A stretch of DNA of 64,000 nucleotides from NCBI RefSeq assembly GCF_028335745.1, contig NZ_CP116477.1:3038001-3102000 (forward strand). Direction: 5' to 3'. This stretch comes from Pectobacterium sp. A5351. Lineage in GTDB: Bacteria; Pseudomonadota; Gammaproteobacteria; Enterobacterales; Enterobacteriaceae. The notes under the pieces were generated by a model, which was not told where the DNA came from, searched no databases, and saw only the letters and a program-made list of their open reading frames with translations. This document shows, piece after piece, positions 39,573 to 49,423 of the stretch. A program made the position numbers and the translations under genes. The first letter of the stretch is position 1. Every line of letters begins with the position of its first letter.

Positions 39573-40610
39573 TTATTTACTAAACGCCGCCTGGAATACG
39601 GCCACCAGCGCATCGTTCTGAGACTGGGTTAGCGTATGCCCTTTGGAGTCGATAAATTGCAGACTGCTGCGGTTATCTAAATCGCCGACCTGCAATTTGT
39701 AATCGCCGTTAGGCAGCTCAGGATTTTTCGCGCCCAGGTCATCCCAGATTCCGCCGCTCGGTGCTCTATACTTGACGGAAACCGAGCCCTGCGGACGGCT
39801 GCGATCGCTAACTTCCATTCCGATTTTACTCAGCGCGGTTGGCAGACGATCCCACACCACGGTATACGGGCCGCGTACAATCAGCAGTGGCAGGCCAGTA
39901 TCATCCGCTCCGCTCTGCACATCCAGCGAACCAATGGTGCGGTTTGCCAGTGCGTTTTCGCGCGCGGTTGCCTGAGAATCCAGACCATTACTGAGCGCAT
40001 TCAGCATCAGACCGGCGTAGCGCTGATTTTGATCGCTCGTCGTCACTGGCTGGCCGTTCAGCTGTAATCCCAGCAGTTTCACGATCAGGGCGACCTGATA
40101 ACCCTGCTGCTGCACGGAAATCTGATAACGCCCCTGATACGGTACGTTTTCGTCTTCACGCGGCCATGAGATCCAGTCGGTTGTCAGCGTTTGGCTGGCG
40201 TCCTGACGGCTGGCAATAGTGAACGCTTTGTCTTGCAGCACGCGGATAACCTGAGACCAGAGCTGGCTGTTTTGTGCGCTGTTTTCTAACAACAGCGTTG
40301 CCGTATCTCCAGAGATCTGGGTGCGAGAACCATTCAACAAGGCCAATGGCTGCACGGGAGGACGAATATCCAGCTCCTTGCCGACCGCGCCATTCAGGGT
40401 AACTGGCGGTATATCATAATCCCCGTTCTGCACCGGTAAAATCATCCCGGCAGGCGTATTCAGCGCGTGCAGCGCCGGTGCCTTCAGATAGGATTCATCG
40501 CCACTCACCTGACGCTTATAGCGCTGATCGGAGGAACAAGCCGCAAGCAACATCACGAGTGATATGCCAACGACTTTCGCCACCATCGACTTTTGTAATG
40601 AATAACTCAT
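39573..40610 (-). CDS. bamC: outer membrane assembly lipoprotein BamC
   Basis: 345-residue lipoprotein of the Bam complex, which folds beta-barrel proteins into the outer membrane. Signal with lipobox LLAAC (Cys25), then an unstructured N-terminal stretch that contacts BamD and two helix-grip domains. It follows dapA by 16 bases on the same strand, the conserved dapA-bamC (nlpB) operon. Confidence 0.95.
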   Translation of the reverse strand: MSYSLQKSMVAKVVGISLVMLLAACSSDQRYKRQVSGDESYLKAPALHALNTPAGMILPVQNGDYDIPPVTLNGAVGKELDIRPPVQPLALLNGSRTQISGDTATLLLENSAQNSQLWSQVIRVLQDKAFTIASRQDASQTLTTDWISWPREDENVPYQGRYQISVQQQGYQVALIVKLLGLQLNGQPVTTSDQNQRYAGLMLNALSNGLDSQATARENALANRTIGSLDVQSGADDTGLPLLIVRGPYTVVWDRLPTALSKIGMEVSDRSRPQGSVSVKYRAPSGGIWDDLGAKNPELPNGDYKLQVGDLDNRSSLQFIDSKGHTLTQSQNDALVAVFQAAFSK

Positions 40611-40626
40611 TAAATCTCCCTAACGA

Positions 40627-41505
40627 TTACAGCAAACCCGCTTGCTTAAGTGCTTGCCCCATCACCGTACGACCGGCATCGGTCAGCGGTGTCATCGGCA
40701 GGCGCAGCGTATCGGTCGCCATGAGTCCCAATTCCTTACAGGCCCACTTCACCGGAATAGGATTGGGTTCAACAAATAATTTCTGATGCAGAGGCATCAG
40801 GCGCTGATTTAAACGGCGCGCTTCGACAAAATTGCCCTGCGCCGCCAGCTTGCAAAGTTCCGCCATTTCACGCGCGGCAATGTTCGCCGTTACGGAAATC
40901 ACACCTTTACCGCCGAGTTGCATAAAGTCCAGACCGCTGGCGTCATCGCCGCTCAGCAAAATGAAGTCTTCACTAACCAGCTCTTGGATCTGGCTTACCC
41001 GACTTAAGTTCCCCGTCGCTTCTTTAATTGCGACAATATTTTTCACTTCGGACAAACGGGCAACGGTTTCTGGCAGCATGTCGCAGCCAGTGCGGGAAGG
41101 TACGTTATACAGGATTTGTGGCAGATCGGTATGCTCGGCAATCGCTTTGAAATGCTGGTATAGGCCTTCCTGCGTCGGTTTATTGTAGTACGGTGTGACC
41201 GTCAGGCAACCAACAACGCCTGTGCCATGAAAGCGTTTAGTCAGTGAAACGCCTTCGGCGGTCGCGTTAGCACCGGTGCCAGCGATGACAGGAATACGTC
41301 CGTCGCTCAGCTCCAGCGTCAGCATCACGACATCGCCATGTTCGTCATGGCTCAGCGTGGCGGATTCACCCGTCGTGCCGACAGAGACAATCGCCGATGT
41401 ACCGCTAGCGACATGATAATCAATCAGTTTTTTCAAGCTCGCCCGATCGACGGCGCCTTTGGCGTCCATCGGCGTAACCAGCGCAACAATACTTCCCGTA
41501 AACAT
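40627..41505 (-). CDS. dapA: 4-hydroxy-tetrahydrodipicolinate synthase
   Basis: Condenses pyruvate and aspartate-semialdehyde, the first committed step of diaminopimelate and lysine synthesis. 292 residues from ATG 41505, equal to E. coli. The Schiff-base Lys is in [10 protein letters not shown] near residue 161, with catalytic Tyr in [10 protein letters not shown]. Frame open to 41523 but ATG 41505 ([14 protein letters not shown]) is standard. Upstream lies a repeat-rich gap before divergent gcvR. Confidence 0.97.
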   Translation of the reverse strand: MFTGSIVALVTPMDAKGAVDRASLKKLIDYHVASGTSAIVSVGTTGESATLSHDEHGDVVMLTLELSDGRIPVIAGTGANATAEGVSLTKRFHGTGVVGCLTVTPYYNKPTQEGLYQHFKAIAEHTDLPQILYNVPSRTGCDMLPETVARLSEVKNIVAIKEATGNLSRVSQIQELVSEDFILLSGDDASGLDFMQLGGKGVISVTANIAAREMAELCKLAAQGNFVEARRLNQRLMPLHQKLFVEPNPIPVKWACKELGLMATDTLRLPMTPLTDAGRTVMGQALKQAGLL

Positions 41506-41668
41506 TGGCCATCCCCTCCACAAACAAGTGCTTCATGGTACTTTTGACTTCTATGCAAAAGCAAGCAGACAAGGGCGTTGTCGGTGCCTGACGCAGGTTT
41601 TTTTATGACGCAGTAAACGAAATTAAAAATGCTTCTGATATTTTGGGAAAATAGGTCGAGCAAATCGA

Positions 41669-41897
41669 GTTAAAAATTGCTCCAGTTTTTTACGGCGGGC
41701 TATCCCTGCCCTCAGCCCTTCGGGCCGCCGCAAGCGGCGTTAAAAATTGCTCCAGGTTTTTACGGCGGGCTATCCCTGCCCGCCACCCTTCGGGCCGCCG
41801 CAAGCGGCGTTAAAAATTGCTCCAGGTTTTTACGGCGGGCTATCCCTGCCCGCCGCCCTTCGGGCCGCCGCAAGCGGCGTTAAAAATTGCTCCAGGC
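41669..41897 (+). repeat. three tandem 70-bp repeats plus a partial fourth
   Basis: Exact period 70: units begin with GTTAAAAATTGCTCCAG at 41669, 41739 and 41809, and a partial unit begins at 41879. Copies differ at only a few positions. Each unit carries short hairpins (GGGCTATCCCTGCCC, GCCC-TTCG-GGGC-like, GCCGCAAGCGGC). They fill most of the 441-base dapA-gcvR gap. A single inverted relative is upstream of upp and another flanks the IS. The rest of the gap shows no gene. Confidence 0.9.
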
Positions 41898-41946
41898 AAT
41901 TTTTTATGTTTACCATGTGATGAATGGGAAAAAGACAGGAAGCATG

Positions 41947-42498
41947 ATGTTGCCAAGCTCACAAGAATACTATCTGGTTATTACCGCACTGGGGGTGGAT
42001 CGCCCTGGTATTGTCAATGCGATTACCCGCCACGTCAGCAGCTGTGGCTGCAATATCGAAGATAGCCGTCTTGCTATGCTGGGCAAAGAGTTCACCTTCA
42101 TTATGTTGCTGTCCGGTAGCTGGAACGCGATAACGCTGATCGAATCAACCCTGCCGCTGAAAGGCGCGGAGATGGATTTGCTGATCGTGATGAAGCGCAC
42201 GGAGTCACAGGCTAGCCAGCCAACGCCCTCTACCGTCTGGGTGAAAGTTGACGTTGCCGACTCCCCTCACATCATTGAGCGCTTTACCGATTTGTTCGAT
42301 TCTCACCAGTTAAACATTGCTGAGCTGGTGTCAAAAACCCAGCCCGCCGAGGGTGACAAGCCGCCGCAACTGTACATTCAGATTGCCGCACACAGTTCTG
42401 CTACGCTGGATAGCTCAATTATTGAGCCAGCCTTTCATCAGCTATGTACAGAATTGAACGCACAAGGCAGTATTAGCGTCGTTAACTATGCCCAGTAA
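41947..42498 (+). CDS. gcvR: glycine cleavage system transcriptional repressor GcvR
   Basis: 183-residue regulator with two ACT domains. It binds glycine and modulates GcvA control of the glycine cleavage operon. Very similar to E. coli GcvR from EYYLVITALGVDRPGIVN onward. ATG 41947 has AGGAAG four bases upstream; the frame is open to 41887 through the repeat edge. bcp follows 107 bases later, as in E. coli. Confidence 0.95.
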   Translation: MLPSSQEYYLVITALGVDRPGIVNAITRHVSSCGCNIEDSRLAMLGKEFTFIMLLSGSWNAITLIESTLPLKGAEMDLLIVMKRTESQASQPTPSTVWVKVDVADSPHIIERFTDLFDSHQLNIAELVSKTQPAEGDKPPQLYIQIAAHSSATLDSSIIEPAFHQLCTELNAQGSISVVNYAQ

Positions 42499-42605
42499 TA
42501 TTTGGGCTCAGTAGTATTTGGGCCCAATAGCATAACGTTGCCATTATTATTGCAAAGGGCATGGGCATATCCACAACATGAAGAGAAACAAGACGGAGAG
42601 TCGTG

Positions 42606-43073
42606 ATGAACACACTGAAAGCCGGTGATACAGCACCGAAATTTAGCTTGCCCGACCAGGATGGCGAACAAGTAAATTTAACCGACTTCCAGGGACAGAA
42701 AGTGTTGGTGTATTTCTACCCTAAAGCGATGACGCCAGGATGCACCGTTCAAGCCTGCGGTCTGCGCGACAACATGGACGATCTGAAAAAACATGGCGTT
42801 GAAGTTCTCGGTATCAGCACGGACAAACCAGAAAAGCTGTCCCGTTTCGTCGAGAAAGAAGTCTTAAATTTCACGCTGCTTTCTGATGAAGATCATCAGG
42901 TTTCAGAAGGATTTGGCGTTTGGGGAGAAAAAACCTTCATGGGGAAAACCTATGACGGTATTCATCGCATCAGTTTCCTGATCGATGAAAACGGCAAGGT
43001 AGAGAAGGTGTTTGACGACTTCAAAACCAGCAACCACCACGACATCGTTCTCGATTACCTGAAAAACGCCTGA
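42606..43073 (+). CDS. bcp: thioredoxin-dependent thiol peroxidase
   Basis: 155-residue atypical 2-Cys peroxiredoxin that reduces peroxides with thioredoxin. Catalytic Cys46 (TPGCTVQ) and resolving Cys51 (ACGLRD) are visible. Close to E. coli Bcp over its full length. The start is ATG 42606 with a GGAGAG site; GTG 42603 is less likely. A hairpin at 43097-43114 (GGCAC/GTGCC) follows with a GGTTTT run and may terminate it. Confidence 0.96.
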   Translation: MNTLKAGDTAPKFSLPDQDGEQVNLTDFQGQKVLVYFYPKAMTPGCTVQACGLRDNMDDLKKHGVEVLGISTDKPEKLSRFVEKEVLNFTLLSDEDHQVSEGFGVWGEKTFMGKTYDGIHRISFLIDENGKVEKVFDDFKTSNHHDIVLDYLKNA

Positions 43074-43271
43074 TTGCGGTTTTCAAATCCTCCACTGGCA
43101 CCGTGATACGTGCCGGTTTTCGTTGATTTTGGAAAAACGCTCACAATAGTTTGTTAAATCAGCGAGTCGGCACAAGACCTCACCTTCTCTTTCTGCTATA
43201 CCACAGTAGACCAACATACAACGTCATCGTGAGATGCGAGTAACTCAGTCAAATAAGGCAACATAATCATC

Positions 43272-44363
43272 ATGAAAACGGTAACCAGAAGCGATCATCT
43301 AAGCCATATAGTAATTGAAGGATATAAATCAATTGCTAGCTGCGATCTGCATATGGGCTGCCTGAATGTGCTGATTGGCGCAAATGGTGCCGGGAAATCG
43401 AATTTCATTAGCTTTTTCCGACTCATCGCCACGTTATTGGATCAGCGGTTACAACTGTTAATCAGTAAGTCTGGTGGCCCTGATGCGTTATTACATTTTG
43501 GCCGTAAAAAAACAGACGTGCTGAAAGGCGAACTCTATTTCGGAAATAACGGTTATAAATTCGCACTGGAACCCACCAACGATAACCGTATGATGTTCCA
43601 GCGAGAGGCGTTATGGTGGAACCTTAATGGCGATAATGGCGTTAACTCAGGGCATTTTGAATCCGTAGCCGAGCAACATCGTTCAAATATAAAAAAATAC
43701 ACGCTCCCTGCTATGCGTCGCTGGCGTGTTTATCATTTTCATGACACCAGCGAAAGCGCCAGAGTTAAACAAATCCACCGTATTAATGATAATGACTATT
43801 TGCGGGAAAACGGTGCCAATCTGGCTGCATTTCTATTTCGTCTGCAAAAAAATCACACCGAACACTACCAACGTATCGTAAAAACGATCCAAATGGTCGC
43901 GCCCTTTTTTGGTGATTTTTATCTCCGAGCGACGCCGGATAACCCCGAAAGCATTCAACTCGAATGGGTCGAAAAAGATCAGGACATTCCCTTTAAAGCC
44001 CATGAATTGTCAGATGGTACACTGCGTTTTATTCTCTTGGCGACGGTGTTACTGCAACCTGAAATATATATGCCCAGTGCCATCATTATCGATGAGCCGG
44101 AATTAGGTTTGCACCCCTATGCTATCAGCGTACTCGCTGCACTCATCAGAAGTGCGAGTGAACAACATCAACTCATTGTTTCAACACAATCTGTTGAGCT
44201 GGTTAATGAATTCGAAGCCGAAGATCTTATCGTAGTAGATAAACACCTTGGTGCATCTACATTTAAACGTTTGGATCAGAACACACTGCAAGAGTGGCTG
44301 GAAGATTACAGTCTGGGAGAACTGTGGAAGAAAAACATACTCGGCGGGAGGCCACAGAGATAA
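43272..44363 (+). CDS. AAA_21/SMC-like ATPase of a two-gene cassette
   Basis: 363-residue predicted ABC-type ATPase. Walker A is GANGAGKS (residues 36-43). ELSDGTLRF is signature-like. Walker B is AIIIDEPELGLHP (near residue 275), and LIVSTQS is the switch region. No membrane segments. Such RecF/SMC-like ATPases often couple to a nuclease or other effector in phage defence. The downstream DUF4276 gene starts two bases after its stop, so the two are co-expressed. The pair is visibly more AT-rich than its neighbours, consistent with transfer. Confidence 0.85.
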   Translation: MKTVTRSDHLSHIVIEGYKSIASCDLHMGCLNVLIGANGAGKSNFISFFRLIATLLDQRLQLLISKSGGPDALLHFGRKKTDVLKGELYFGNNGYKFALEPTNDNRMMFQREALWWNLNGDNGVNSGHFESVAEQHRSNIKKYTLPAMRRWRVYHFHDTSESARVKQIHRINDNDYLRENGANLAAFLFRLQKNHTEHYQRIVKTIQMVAPFFGDFYLRATPDNPESIQLEWVEKDQDIPFKAHELSDGTLRFILLATVLLQPEIYMPSAIIIDEPELGLHPYAISVLAALIRSASEQHQLIVSTQSVELVNEFEAEDLIVVDKHLGASTFKRLDQNTLQEWLEDYSLGELWKKNILGGRPQR

Positions 44364-44365
44364 CG

Positions 44366-45028
44366 ATGATCAGGATAAAGGTATTTGTTGAGGGACAAAC
44401 GGAAGAGACATTTGTCCGCGATACGTTGGCACCTTACTTTACACCGCAGGGCGTTTACCTTGACGCGATTCTGGCGCAAACCAGTCGGGGACATAAAGGT
44501 GGCATCGTCAGCTATGGAAAAGTAAAACATCAAATTACCAAACTTTGTCAGCACGATAAGAAAGCCTGGGTGACAACGTTAATTGATTATTATGGTTTAC
44601 CGACAGATTTCCCTAAGGTTGGACAGGGAAAACCCATTAACGGTGATATTTATTCATGGATCGAGGATTTGGAAAACGCCTTTGATGCCGATATTGCTCA
44701 GCCTAATTTTATCCCTAATTTTTTATTACATGAATTTGAAGCGTTGTTATTTTGCGACCCAGAAAAATTCGCAGATTGGCTTGAGGACAAAAGACGGATA
44801 ACAGAACTTAACAATATTAAACTCGCCTTTGATTCTCCTGAATGTATTAACAATAGCCCACAAACGGCACCATCAAAACGTATTCTGGCGGCAATACCAA
44901 AATATCAAAAGACACTACATGGGCCACTGATTGCCGCTGATATCGGGTTGGATACGATTCGACGGCAATGTCCTCACTTTGCAGGCTGGCTACAGCGTCT
45001 GGAAGCATTGAAACCGTCTCATTCCTGA
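44366..45028 (+). CDS. DUF4276-family protein, partner of the ATPase
   Basis: 220 residues from ATG 44366. DUF4276 features: IKVFVEGQTEETFVRDTL (acidic motif near the N-terminus), VTTLIDYYGLPTDFP (central acidic motif) and FLLHEFEALLF. The arrangement of acidic residues after strands resembles TOPRIM-type nuclease folds; this is inference. Together with the ATPase it forms a likely toxin/effector and sensor pair. The frame is open to 44294 inside the ATPase gene. Confidence 0.82.
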   Translation: MIRIKVFVEGQTEETFVRDTLAPYFTPQGVYLDAILAQTSRGHKGGIVSYGKVKHQITKLCQHDKKAWVTTLIDYYGLPTDFPKVGQGKPINGDIYSWIEDLENAFDADIAQPNFIPNFLLHEFEALLFCDPEKFADWLEDKRRITELNNIKLAFDSPECINNSPQTAPSKRILAAIPKYQKTLHGPLIAADIGLDTIRRQCPHFAGWLQRLEALKPSHS

Positions 45029-45179
45029 TCGTTCATCTCTATCAAATGAGATTTATTTCATGCTGGCGATCCCTCTTCACCACGTTTTTCCCTCTCGGGC
45101 ATTTCTTTGTCTTCCATCGCTGGCTAAGATAGTTGGCAGAATGCTTTCACGTTAGCTGTTGATAAGGTTATCTTCCGTT

Positions 45180-46643
45180 ATGTCTATTCGGTTAAGAAAA
45201 ACGGTCATGTCTGTCCTGCTCGGGGCGTTACTGGCTGGCAACCTGCTTCCTGCTCAGGCCGACACGCAGGATCGGCTGCCGGATATCGGCACCACTGCGG
45301 GCGGCACGCTCAGTATCAATCAGGAACTGGCTATGGGGGATTTTTACGTCCGCCAGCTACGGGCCGGCGCGCCGCTTATCAACGATCCGCTACTGTCCAA
45401 TTACATTAATCAGCTCGGCAACAGATTGGTCAAGCAGGCCGATTCGGTACGCACGCCGTTCCATTTCTATCTGATCCGTAATGATGACATCAACGCCTTC
45501 GCCTTCTTTGGCGGCAATGTGGTGCTGCATTCCGCGCTGTTCCGCTATGCCGATAGCGAAAGCGAACTGGCTTCCGTGCTGGCGCATGAAATCTCCCACG
45601 TTACCCAGCGCCATCTGGCTCGCAGCATGGAATCACAGCAGCGTAGCGCCCCGCTTACGTGGGTCGGCGCGCTCGGTTCCATACTGTTGGCGATGGCTAA
45701 TCCACAGTTGGGGATGGCAGCGCTCAGTGGTACGCTGGCGGGTGCACAGCAGGGAATGATTACGTTCACTCAGGCAAATGAGCAAGAAGCAGACCGTATC
45801 GGAATTCAGGTCTTGCAGCGTGCAGGCTTCGATCCACAAGCCATGCCGAATTTCCTGCAAAAGCTGGCTGACCAATCGCGCTACGCCTCAAGACCACCGG
45901 AAATGTTGCTGACGCACCCCTTGCCGGAAAGCCGCCTGTCCGACGCCCGTAACCGCGCCAACCAGATGCGCTCAACGCCGGTACAGTCTTCTCAGGATTT
46001 CCTGTTCGCCAAAATACGCACCTTTGGTATGTATGGCTCACCGGATCGTCCGCTGAGCAACGATCTGCTGGAGCAATGGGAAAAAGGCAACGTGCGGGAA
46101 CAGCTGGCCGCGAAGTATGGCCGAGCGATTCAGTTTTATCAGGCGAAGAAATACGATGAGGCGCGCAATGTGCTGCAACCGCTGCTAAGCAGCGCGCCTG
46201 AAAACCCGTGGTTTTTGGATATGATGACCGATATCGATCTGGGACAAAACCGCGCAACGCAGGCGATCGGCCGCTTACAAAACGCGCCTGGTGCGCAGGC
46301 TAATCCGGTGCTTCAGTTGAATCTGGCGAATGCGTATGTCGAAGGGAAACAGCCTGCCGCCGCCAGCAAAATACTGTATCGCTATACCTATGCGCACCCC
46401 GACGATTCAAACGGCTGGGATCTGCTGGCGCAAGCCTCAGCAGCACAAGGACAGCGGGCGGAAGAACTGGCTGCACGCGCAGAGAGTCTGGCGCTCAACG
46501 GCCAGCTCGATCAAGCTATTCGGCTACTGAGCAACGCGAGCTCACTGGTTAAATTGGGGAGTCTGGAACAGGCGCGCTACGACGCCCGCATCGACCAGCT
46601 TCGTCAGTTGCAACAGCGTTTCCGCCAGTACCAGAAATCCTGA
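45180..46643 (+). CDS. bepA: beta-barrel assembly-enhancing protease BepA
   Basis: 487-residue periplasmic M48 metalloprotease and chaperone, equal in length to E. coli BepA (YfgC). Signal peptide ends near AQA-D. The zinc motif HEISH is in [14 protein letters not shown], and the third Glu ligand is in [11 protein letters not shown]-terminal TPR domain follows. It helps LptD maturation and degrades stalled BamA clients, linking to lptE and bamC in this window. yfgD follows nine bases later. Confidence 0.95.
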   Translation: MSIRLRKTVMSVLLGALLAGNLLPAQADTQDRLPDIGTTAGGTLSINQELAMGDFYVRQLRAGAPLINDPLLSNYINQLGNRLVKQADSVRTPFHFYLIRNDDINAFAFFGGNVVLHSALFRYADSESELASVLAHEISHVTQRHLARSMESQQRSAPLTWVGALGSILLAMANPQLGMAALSGTLAGAQQGMITFTQANEQEADRIGIQVLQRAGFDPQAMPNFLQKLADQSRYASRPPEMLLTHPLPESRLSDARNRANQMRSTPVQSSQDFLFAKIRTFGMYGSPDRPLSNDLLEQWEKGNVREQLAAKYGRAIQFYQAKKYDEARNVLQPLLSSAPENPWFLDMMTDIDLGQNRATQAIGRLQNAPGAQANPVLQLNLANAYVEGKQPAAASKILYRYTYAHPDDSNGWDLLAQASAAQGQRAEELAARAESLALNGQLDQAIRLLSNASSLVKLGSLEQARYDARIDQLRQLQQRFRQYQKS

Positions 46644-46651
46644 TAAGGAAC

Positions 46652-47050
46652 ATGACGATGACACAATCTTCAACCCAACTTTATTCATCCCAACCCGCCG
46701 TGACGATTTACCATAACCCGCGCTGCTCCAAGAGCCGCGAAACGCTGGCACTGTTGCAGGAGCATCATGTTACACCCAACGTCGTGCTCTATCTCGATAC
46801 GCCGCCCGATGCCGCGACGCTGGCGCAGCTCATCCGGCAGCTAGGCTTTAACAGCGCACGCGAGTTGATGCGAACCAAAGAAGAGATTTATCAGCAGTTG
46901 GGGCTGTCCGACGCCGCGCTGACGGAAACACAGCTAATTCAGGCAATGATCGATAATCCGAAGCTCATTGAGCGCCCCATCGTCGTGGCACACGGTCGGG
47001 CACGTATTGGTCGCCCGCCGGAACAGGTGCTGGAAATACTGTCGTTGTAA
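46652..47050 (+). CDS. yfgD: ArsC-family reductase YfgD
   Basis: 132-residue arsenate reductase-family protein. The glutaredoxin-like active site HNPRCSKSRETL has the essential Cys, and IERPIVV is conserved. It is coupled to bepA as in E. coli. It has a better claim to arsenate reductase chemistry than YffB at 16808, but its true substrate is unknown. ATG 46658 is an alternative start. Confidence 0.9.
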   Translation: MTMTQSSTQLYSSQPAVTIYHNPRCSKSRETLALLQEHHVTPNVVLYLDTPPDAATLAQLIRQLGFNSARELMRTKEEIYQQLGLSDAALTETQLIQAMIDNPKLIERPIVVAHGRARIGRPPEQVLEILSL

Positions 47051-47127
47051 AAAATGGCGGTAAAAAATAGTGGTAAACAAGAGACGTGAACGATCCTCAA
47101 CGACGATCTTTTAACAGCGATCGCTAA

Positions 47128-47829
47128 CTACAGACCGAGGATCTCTTTCACAAAAGGAATGGTCAGCTTGCGCTGTGCAGTGATGGAAGCATGGTCGAGC
47201 TGATCGAGCGTCATAAATAACGTACGCATTTCCCGATCCAGACGCTTAAGCAGAAAACGGCTCACGTCTTCCGGCAATTCGAACCCGCGCAGTCTGGCAC
47301 GCAGCTGTAGCGCTTCCCCTTTCTCATCATCCGACAGCGGTTGCAGCTTATAGATTTGTCCCCAATCGAGACGGGAAGCCAGATCGGGCAGACGTAAATT
47401 CAACTGACGCGGTGGACGATCGCCGGTAATCAACAGCCGGGCACGTCCTGTTTCCTGAATGCGGTTATACAGATTAAACACTGCCATTTCCCACTCTTCA
47501 TCACCCGCAATCGATTCAATATTATCGATACACACCAGCGCCAGTTGTTCCATGCCTTCCAGCACGTCCGGCACAAAGTAGGCGCGTTTATCTAACGGCA
47601 CATAGCCCACCGCACGTTCCTGACGCGACAACTCAGCGCAGGCAGCATGCAGCAGATGGCTGCGCCCGCCCCCTTCGCGTGACCAGAAATAGATATAGCT
47701 ACCATGCTCCTGATGCAAAGCATTATTGATGGCGGCAAGAAGAGACGCGTTTTCACCCGGATAGAAACTGGCAAAGGTTTCGTCATCGGGTAAGTAGAGT
47801 GGCAATGAAAGCTGTGCCGGCGTGTTCAG
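47128..47829 (-). CDS. hda: DnaA inactivator Hda
   Basis: AAA+ protein that, with the DNA-loaded beta clamp, drives hydrolysis of ATP bound to DnaA and prevents re-initiation. 233 residues with the clamp-binding motif QLSLPL at residues 5-10, a Walker A-like GGGRSHLL, and Walker B VCIDNIE. The start is CTG 47829, five bases after a GAGG site; this gives [11 protein letters not shown], the same N-terminus and non-ATG start reported for E. coli Hda. The frame is open to 47844. Confidence 0.95.
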   Translation of the reverse strand: MNTPAQLSLPLYLPDDETFASFYPGENASLLAAINNALHQEHGSYIYFWSREGGGRSHLLHAACAELSRQERAVGYVPLDKRAYFVPDVLEGMEQLALVCIDNIESIAGDEEWEMAVFNLYNRIQETGRARLLITGDRPPRQLNLRLPDLASRLDWGQIYKLQPLSDDEKGEALQLRARLRGFELPEDVSRFLLKRLDREMRTLFMTLDQLDHASITAQRKLTIPFVKEILGL

Positions 47830-47885
47830 AATCACCTCGAGCAAAACGGGCAGGAAATCGAATCGAGTTTATCACAGAAACCGGG

Positions 47886-47922
47886 CCCTGTTGAGGACGC
47901 GATGTGCACGGCCTCAACAGGG
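47886..47922. repeat. inverted repeat between hda and uraA
   Basis: CCCTGTTGAGG at 47886-47896 pairs with CCTCAACAGGG at 47912-47922, an 11-bp perfect stem. It lies after uraA on the minus strand, so it may be its terminator or a processing stem, but no long T run follows. Confidence 0.5.
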
Positions 47923-47934
47923 AAACTGACGCGG

Positions 47935-49224
47935 TTATGGACGTGCGTCGTTCTCTTCCGGCGCATCGAGGATCTCTTCCTCTTTGCGGAACAGGCTAAT
48001 GACCTTAAACACCAGGCTCATCCCGATACCAACAACGGTCGCCAGCGCCATGCCTTTCAGCTCGGTCGCCCCCAGATGCACTTTCGCACCGCTGACGCCG
48101 ATGATCAGAATCACGGAAGTCAGGATCAGGTTTTGCGCTTTGTTGTAATCCACTTTGGATTCAATCAGCACGCGAATACCGGACGCCCCGATCACACCGT
48201 ACAGCAGCAGCGATACGCCGCCCATAACGGGAACCGGTACAGCCTGAATCGCCGCCGCCAGTTTGCCCACGCAGGAAAGCAGGATCGCGAGGATTGCTGC
48301 ACCGCCGATCACCCAGGTGCTGTACACTTTGGTAATCGCCAGCACGCCGATGTTTTCGCCGTAGGTCGTGTTCGGCGTGGAGCCAAAGAAGCCAGACAGC
48401 ACGGTAGAAATGCCGTTGGCGAACATGGAGCGGTGCAGCCCCGGTTCACGCATCAGGTCTTTCTTCACGATATTCGCCGTCACCACCAGATGGCCGACAT
48501 GTTCTGCAATCACCACCAGCGCCGCAGGCAGAATCGCCAGAATGGCAAACCACTCAAAGCGCGGCGTATAGAATGTCGGCATCGCGAACCAGTGAGCTTC
48601 ACGAATCGGAGTCAAATCCACCACGCCCAGCGCGAACGACAGCGCATAGCCTGCCAGCACCCCAATCAGAATCGGAATGATCGCCAGGAAACCACGAAAC
48701 AGCACCGATCCCAGAATGGTGATCGCCAGCGTCGCCAGTGAAATCGTCACCGCAGTGGAATCGACAGAAGCGCCATCGGCAGGCAGCAGCCCGGCCATTC
48801 CCGCCGCCACACCGGCCAGTTCAAGGCCGATAACCGCAACAATCGCCCCCATCGCCGCAGGAGGGAACAGCACATTCAGCCAGCCAGTCCCGGCTTTTTT
48901 AACAATCAGCGCCACCAGACAGAACAACACGCCGCACATAATGAAACCACCCAGCGCGACTTCGTATCCCAGCGGCAGCAACAATAAAACCGGAGAAATG
49001 AACGCGAAGCTCGATCCCAGATAGGCCGGGATTTTTCCCTTACAAATAAATAAATACAGCAGCGTACCGACACCGTTGAATAACAGTACGGTTGCCGGAT
49101 TGATCTTGAACAGAATGGGTACCAGAACGGTAGCGCCAAACATCGCAAACAGATGCTGGAAACTCAACGGGATGGTTTGTAACAAGGGCGGTCGTTCACT
49201 TACCCCGATGGCGCGACGAGTCAT
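47935..49224 (-). CDS. uraA: uracil:proton symporter UraA
   Basis: 429-residue NAT/NCS2 permease for uracil with 14 membrane segments. Highly similar to E. coli UraA, including the substrate-site AEHVGHLV and the GSTPNTTYGENIG segment. ATG 49224 is preferred over TTG 49230 (spacing to GAGG). It lies downstream of upp, the uracil salvage partner, but two terminator-like hairpins stand between them. Confidence 0.97.
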   Translation of the reverse strand: MTRRAIGVSERPPLLQTIPLSFQHLFAMFGATVLVPILFKINPATVLLFNGVGTLLYLFICKGKIPAYLGSSFAFISPVLLLLPLGYEVALGGFIMCGVLFCLVALIVKKAGTGWLNVLFPPAAMGAIVAVIGLELAGVAAGMAGLLPADGASVDSTAVTISLATLAITILGSVLFRGFLAIIPILIGVLAGYALSFALGVVDLTPIREAHWFAMPTFYTPRFEWFAILAILPAALVVIAEHVGHLVVTANIVKKDLMREPGLHRSMFANGISTVLSGFFGSTPNTTYGENIGVLAITKVYSTWVIGGAAILAILLSCVGKLAAAIQAVPVPVMGGVSLLLYGVIGASGIRVLIESKVDYNKAQNLILTSVILIIGVSGAKVHLGATELKGMALATVVGIGMSLVFKVISLFRKEEEILDAPEENDARP

Positions 49225-49332
49225 CTTCAATATCCTCTGTAGTGTTGTTATTTATGTGTCTTCTTATGGCAGCCAGACTTACCCCGCCCCACCGCAGTGA
49301 TGAAGCAGGAGAATGTTGGCTACTGATGTAAT

Positions 49333-49375
49333 AAAAAACCGACTATGGTCTAACACAGGCAGTGGAGAACCATAG
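49333..49375 (-). terminator. second terminator-like hairpin upstream of uraA
   Basis: On the minus strand CTATGGT pairs with ACCATAG (49369-49375 with 49343-49349), followed by TCGG and a run of six T (49333-49338 region). It is about 110 bases before the uraA start and may act as an attenuator. Confidence 0.6.
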
Positions 49376-49395
49376 GAAATACTTAGGTTCCCGCC

Positions 49396-49423
49396 AAAAA
49401 AAAGCCGACTAATAAGTCGGCTT
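49396..49423 (-). terminator. intrinsic terminator after upp
   Basis: AAGCCGACT pairs with AGTCGGCTT around loop TATT on the minus strand, followed by eight T. It starts six bases after the upp stop. Confidence 0.85.

Noticed and set aside
41669..41897. Possible CRISPR array
   Set aside because: The period is 70 with almost identical units and no unique spacers; no cas genes are nearby.
41677..42065. Open frames translated from the 70-bp repeats
   Set aside because: Their sequence is just the repeat read three times (GYPCPPPFGPPQ..), without ribosome sites. Real gcvR starts at 41947.
42489..42530. Short repeats TATTTGGGC after gcvR
   Set aside because: Two partial copies of about 14 bases; they may be a weak terminator, but too little to interpret.
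47902..48741. 279-residue + frame opposite uraA
   Set aside because: Antisense of uraA; composition (His, Gln, Arg, Asn) typical of a shadow frame.
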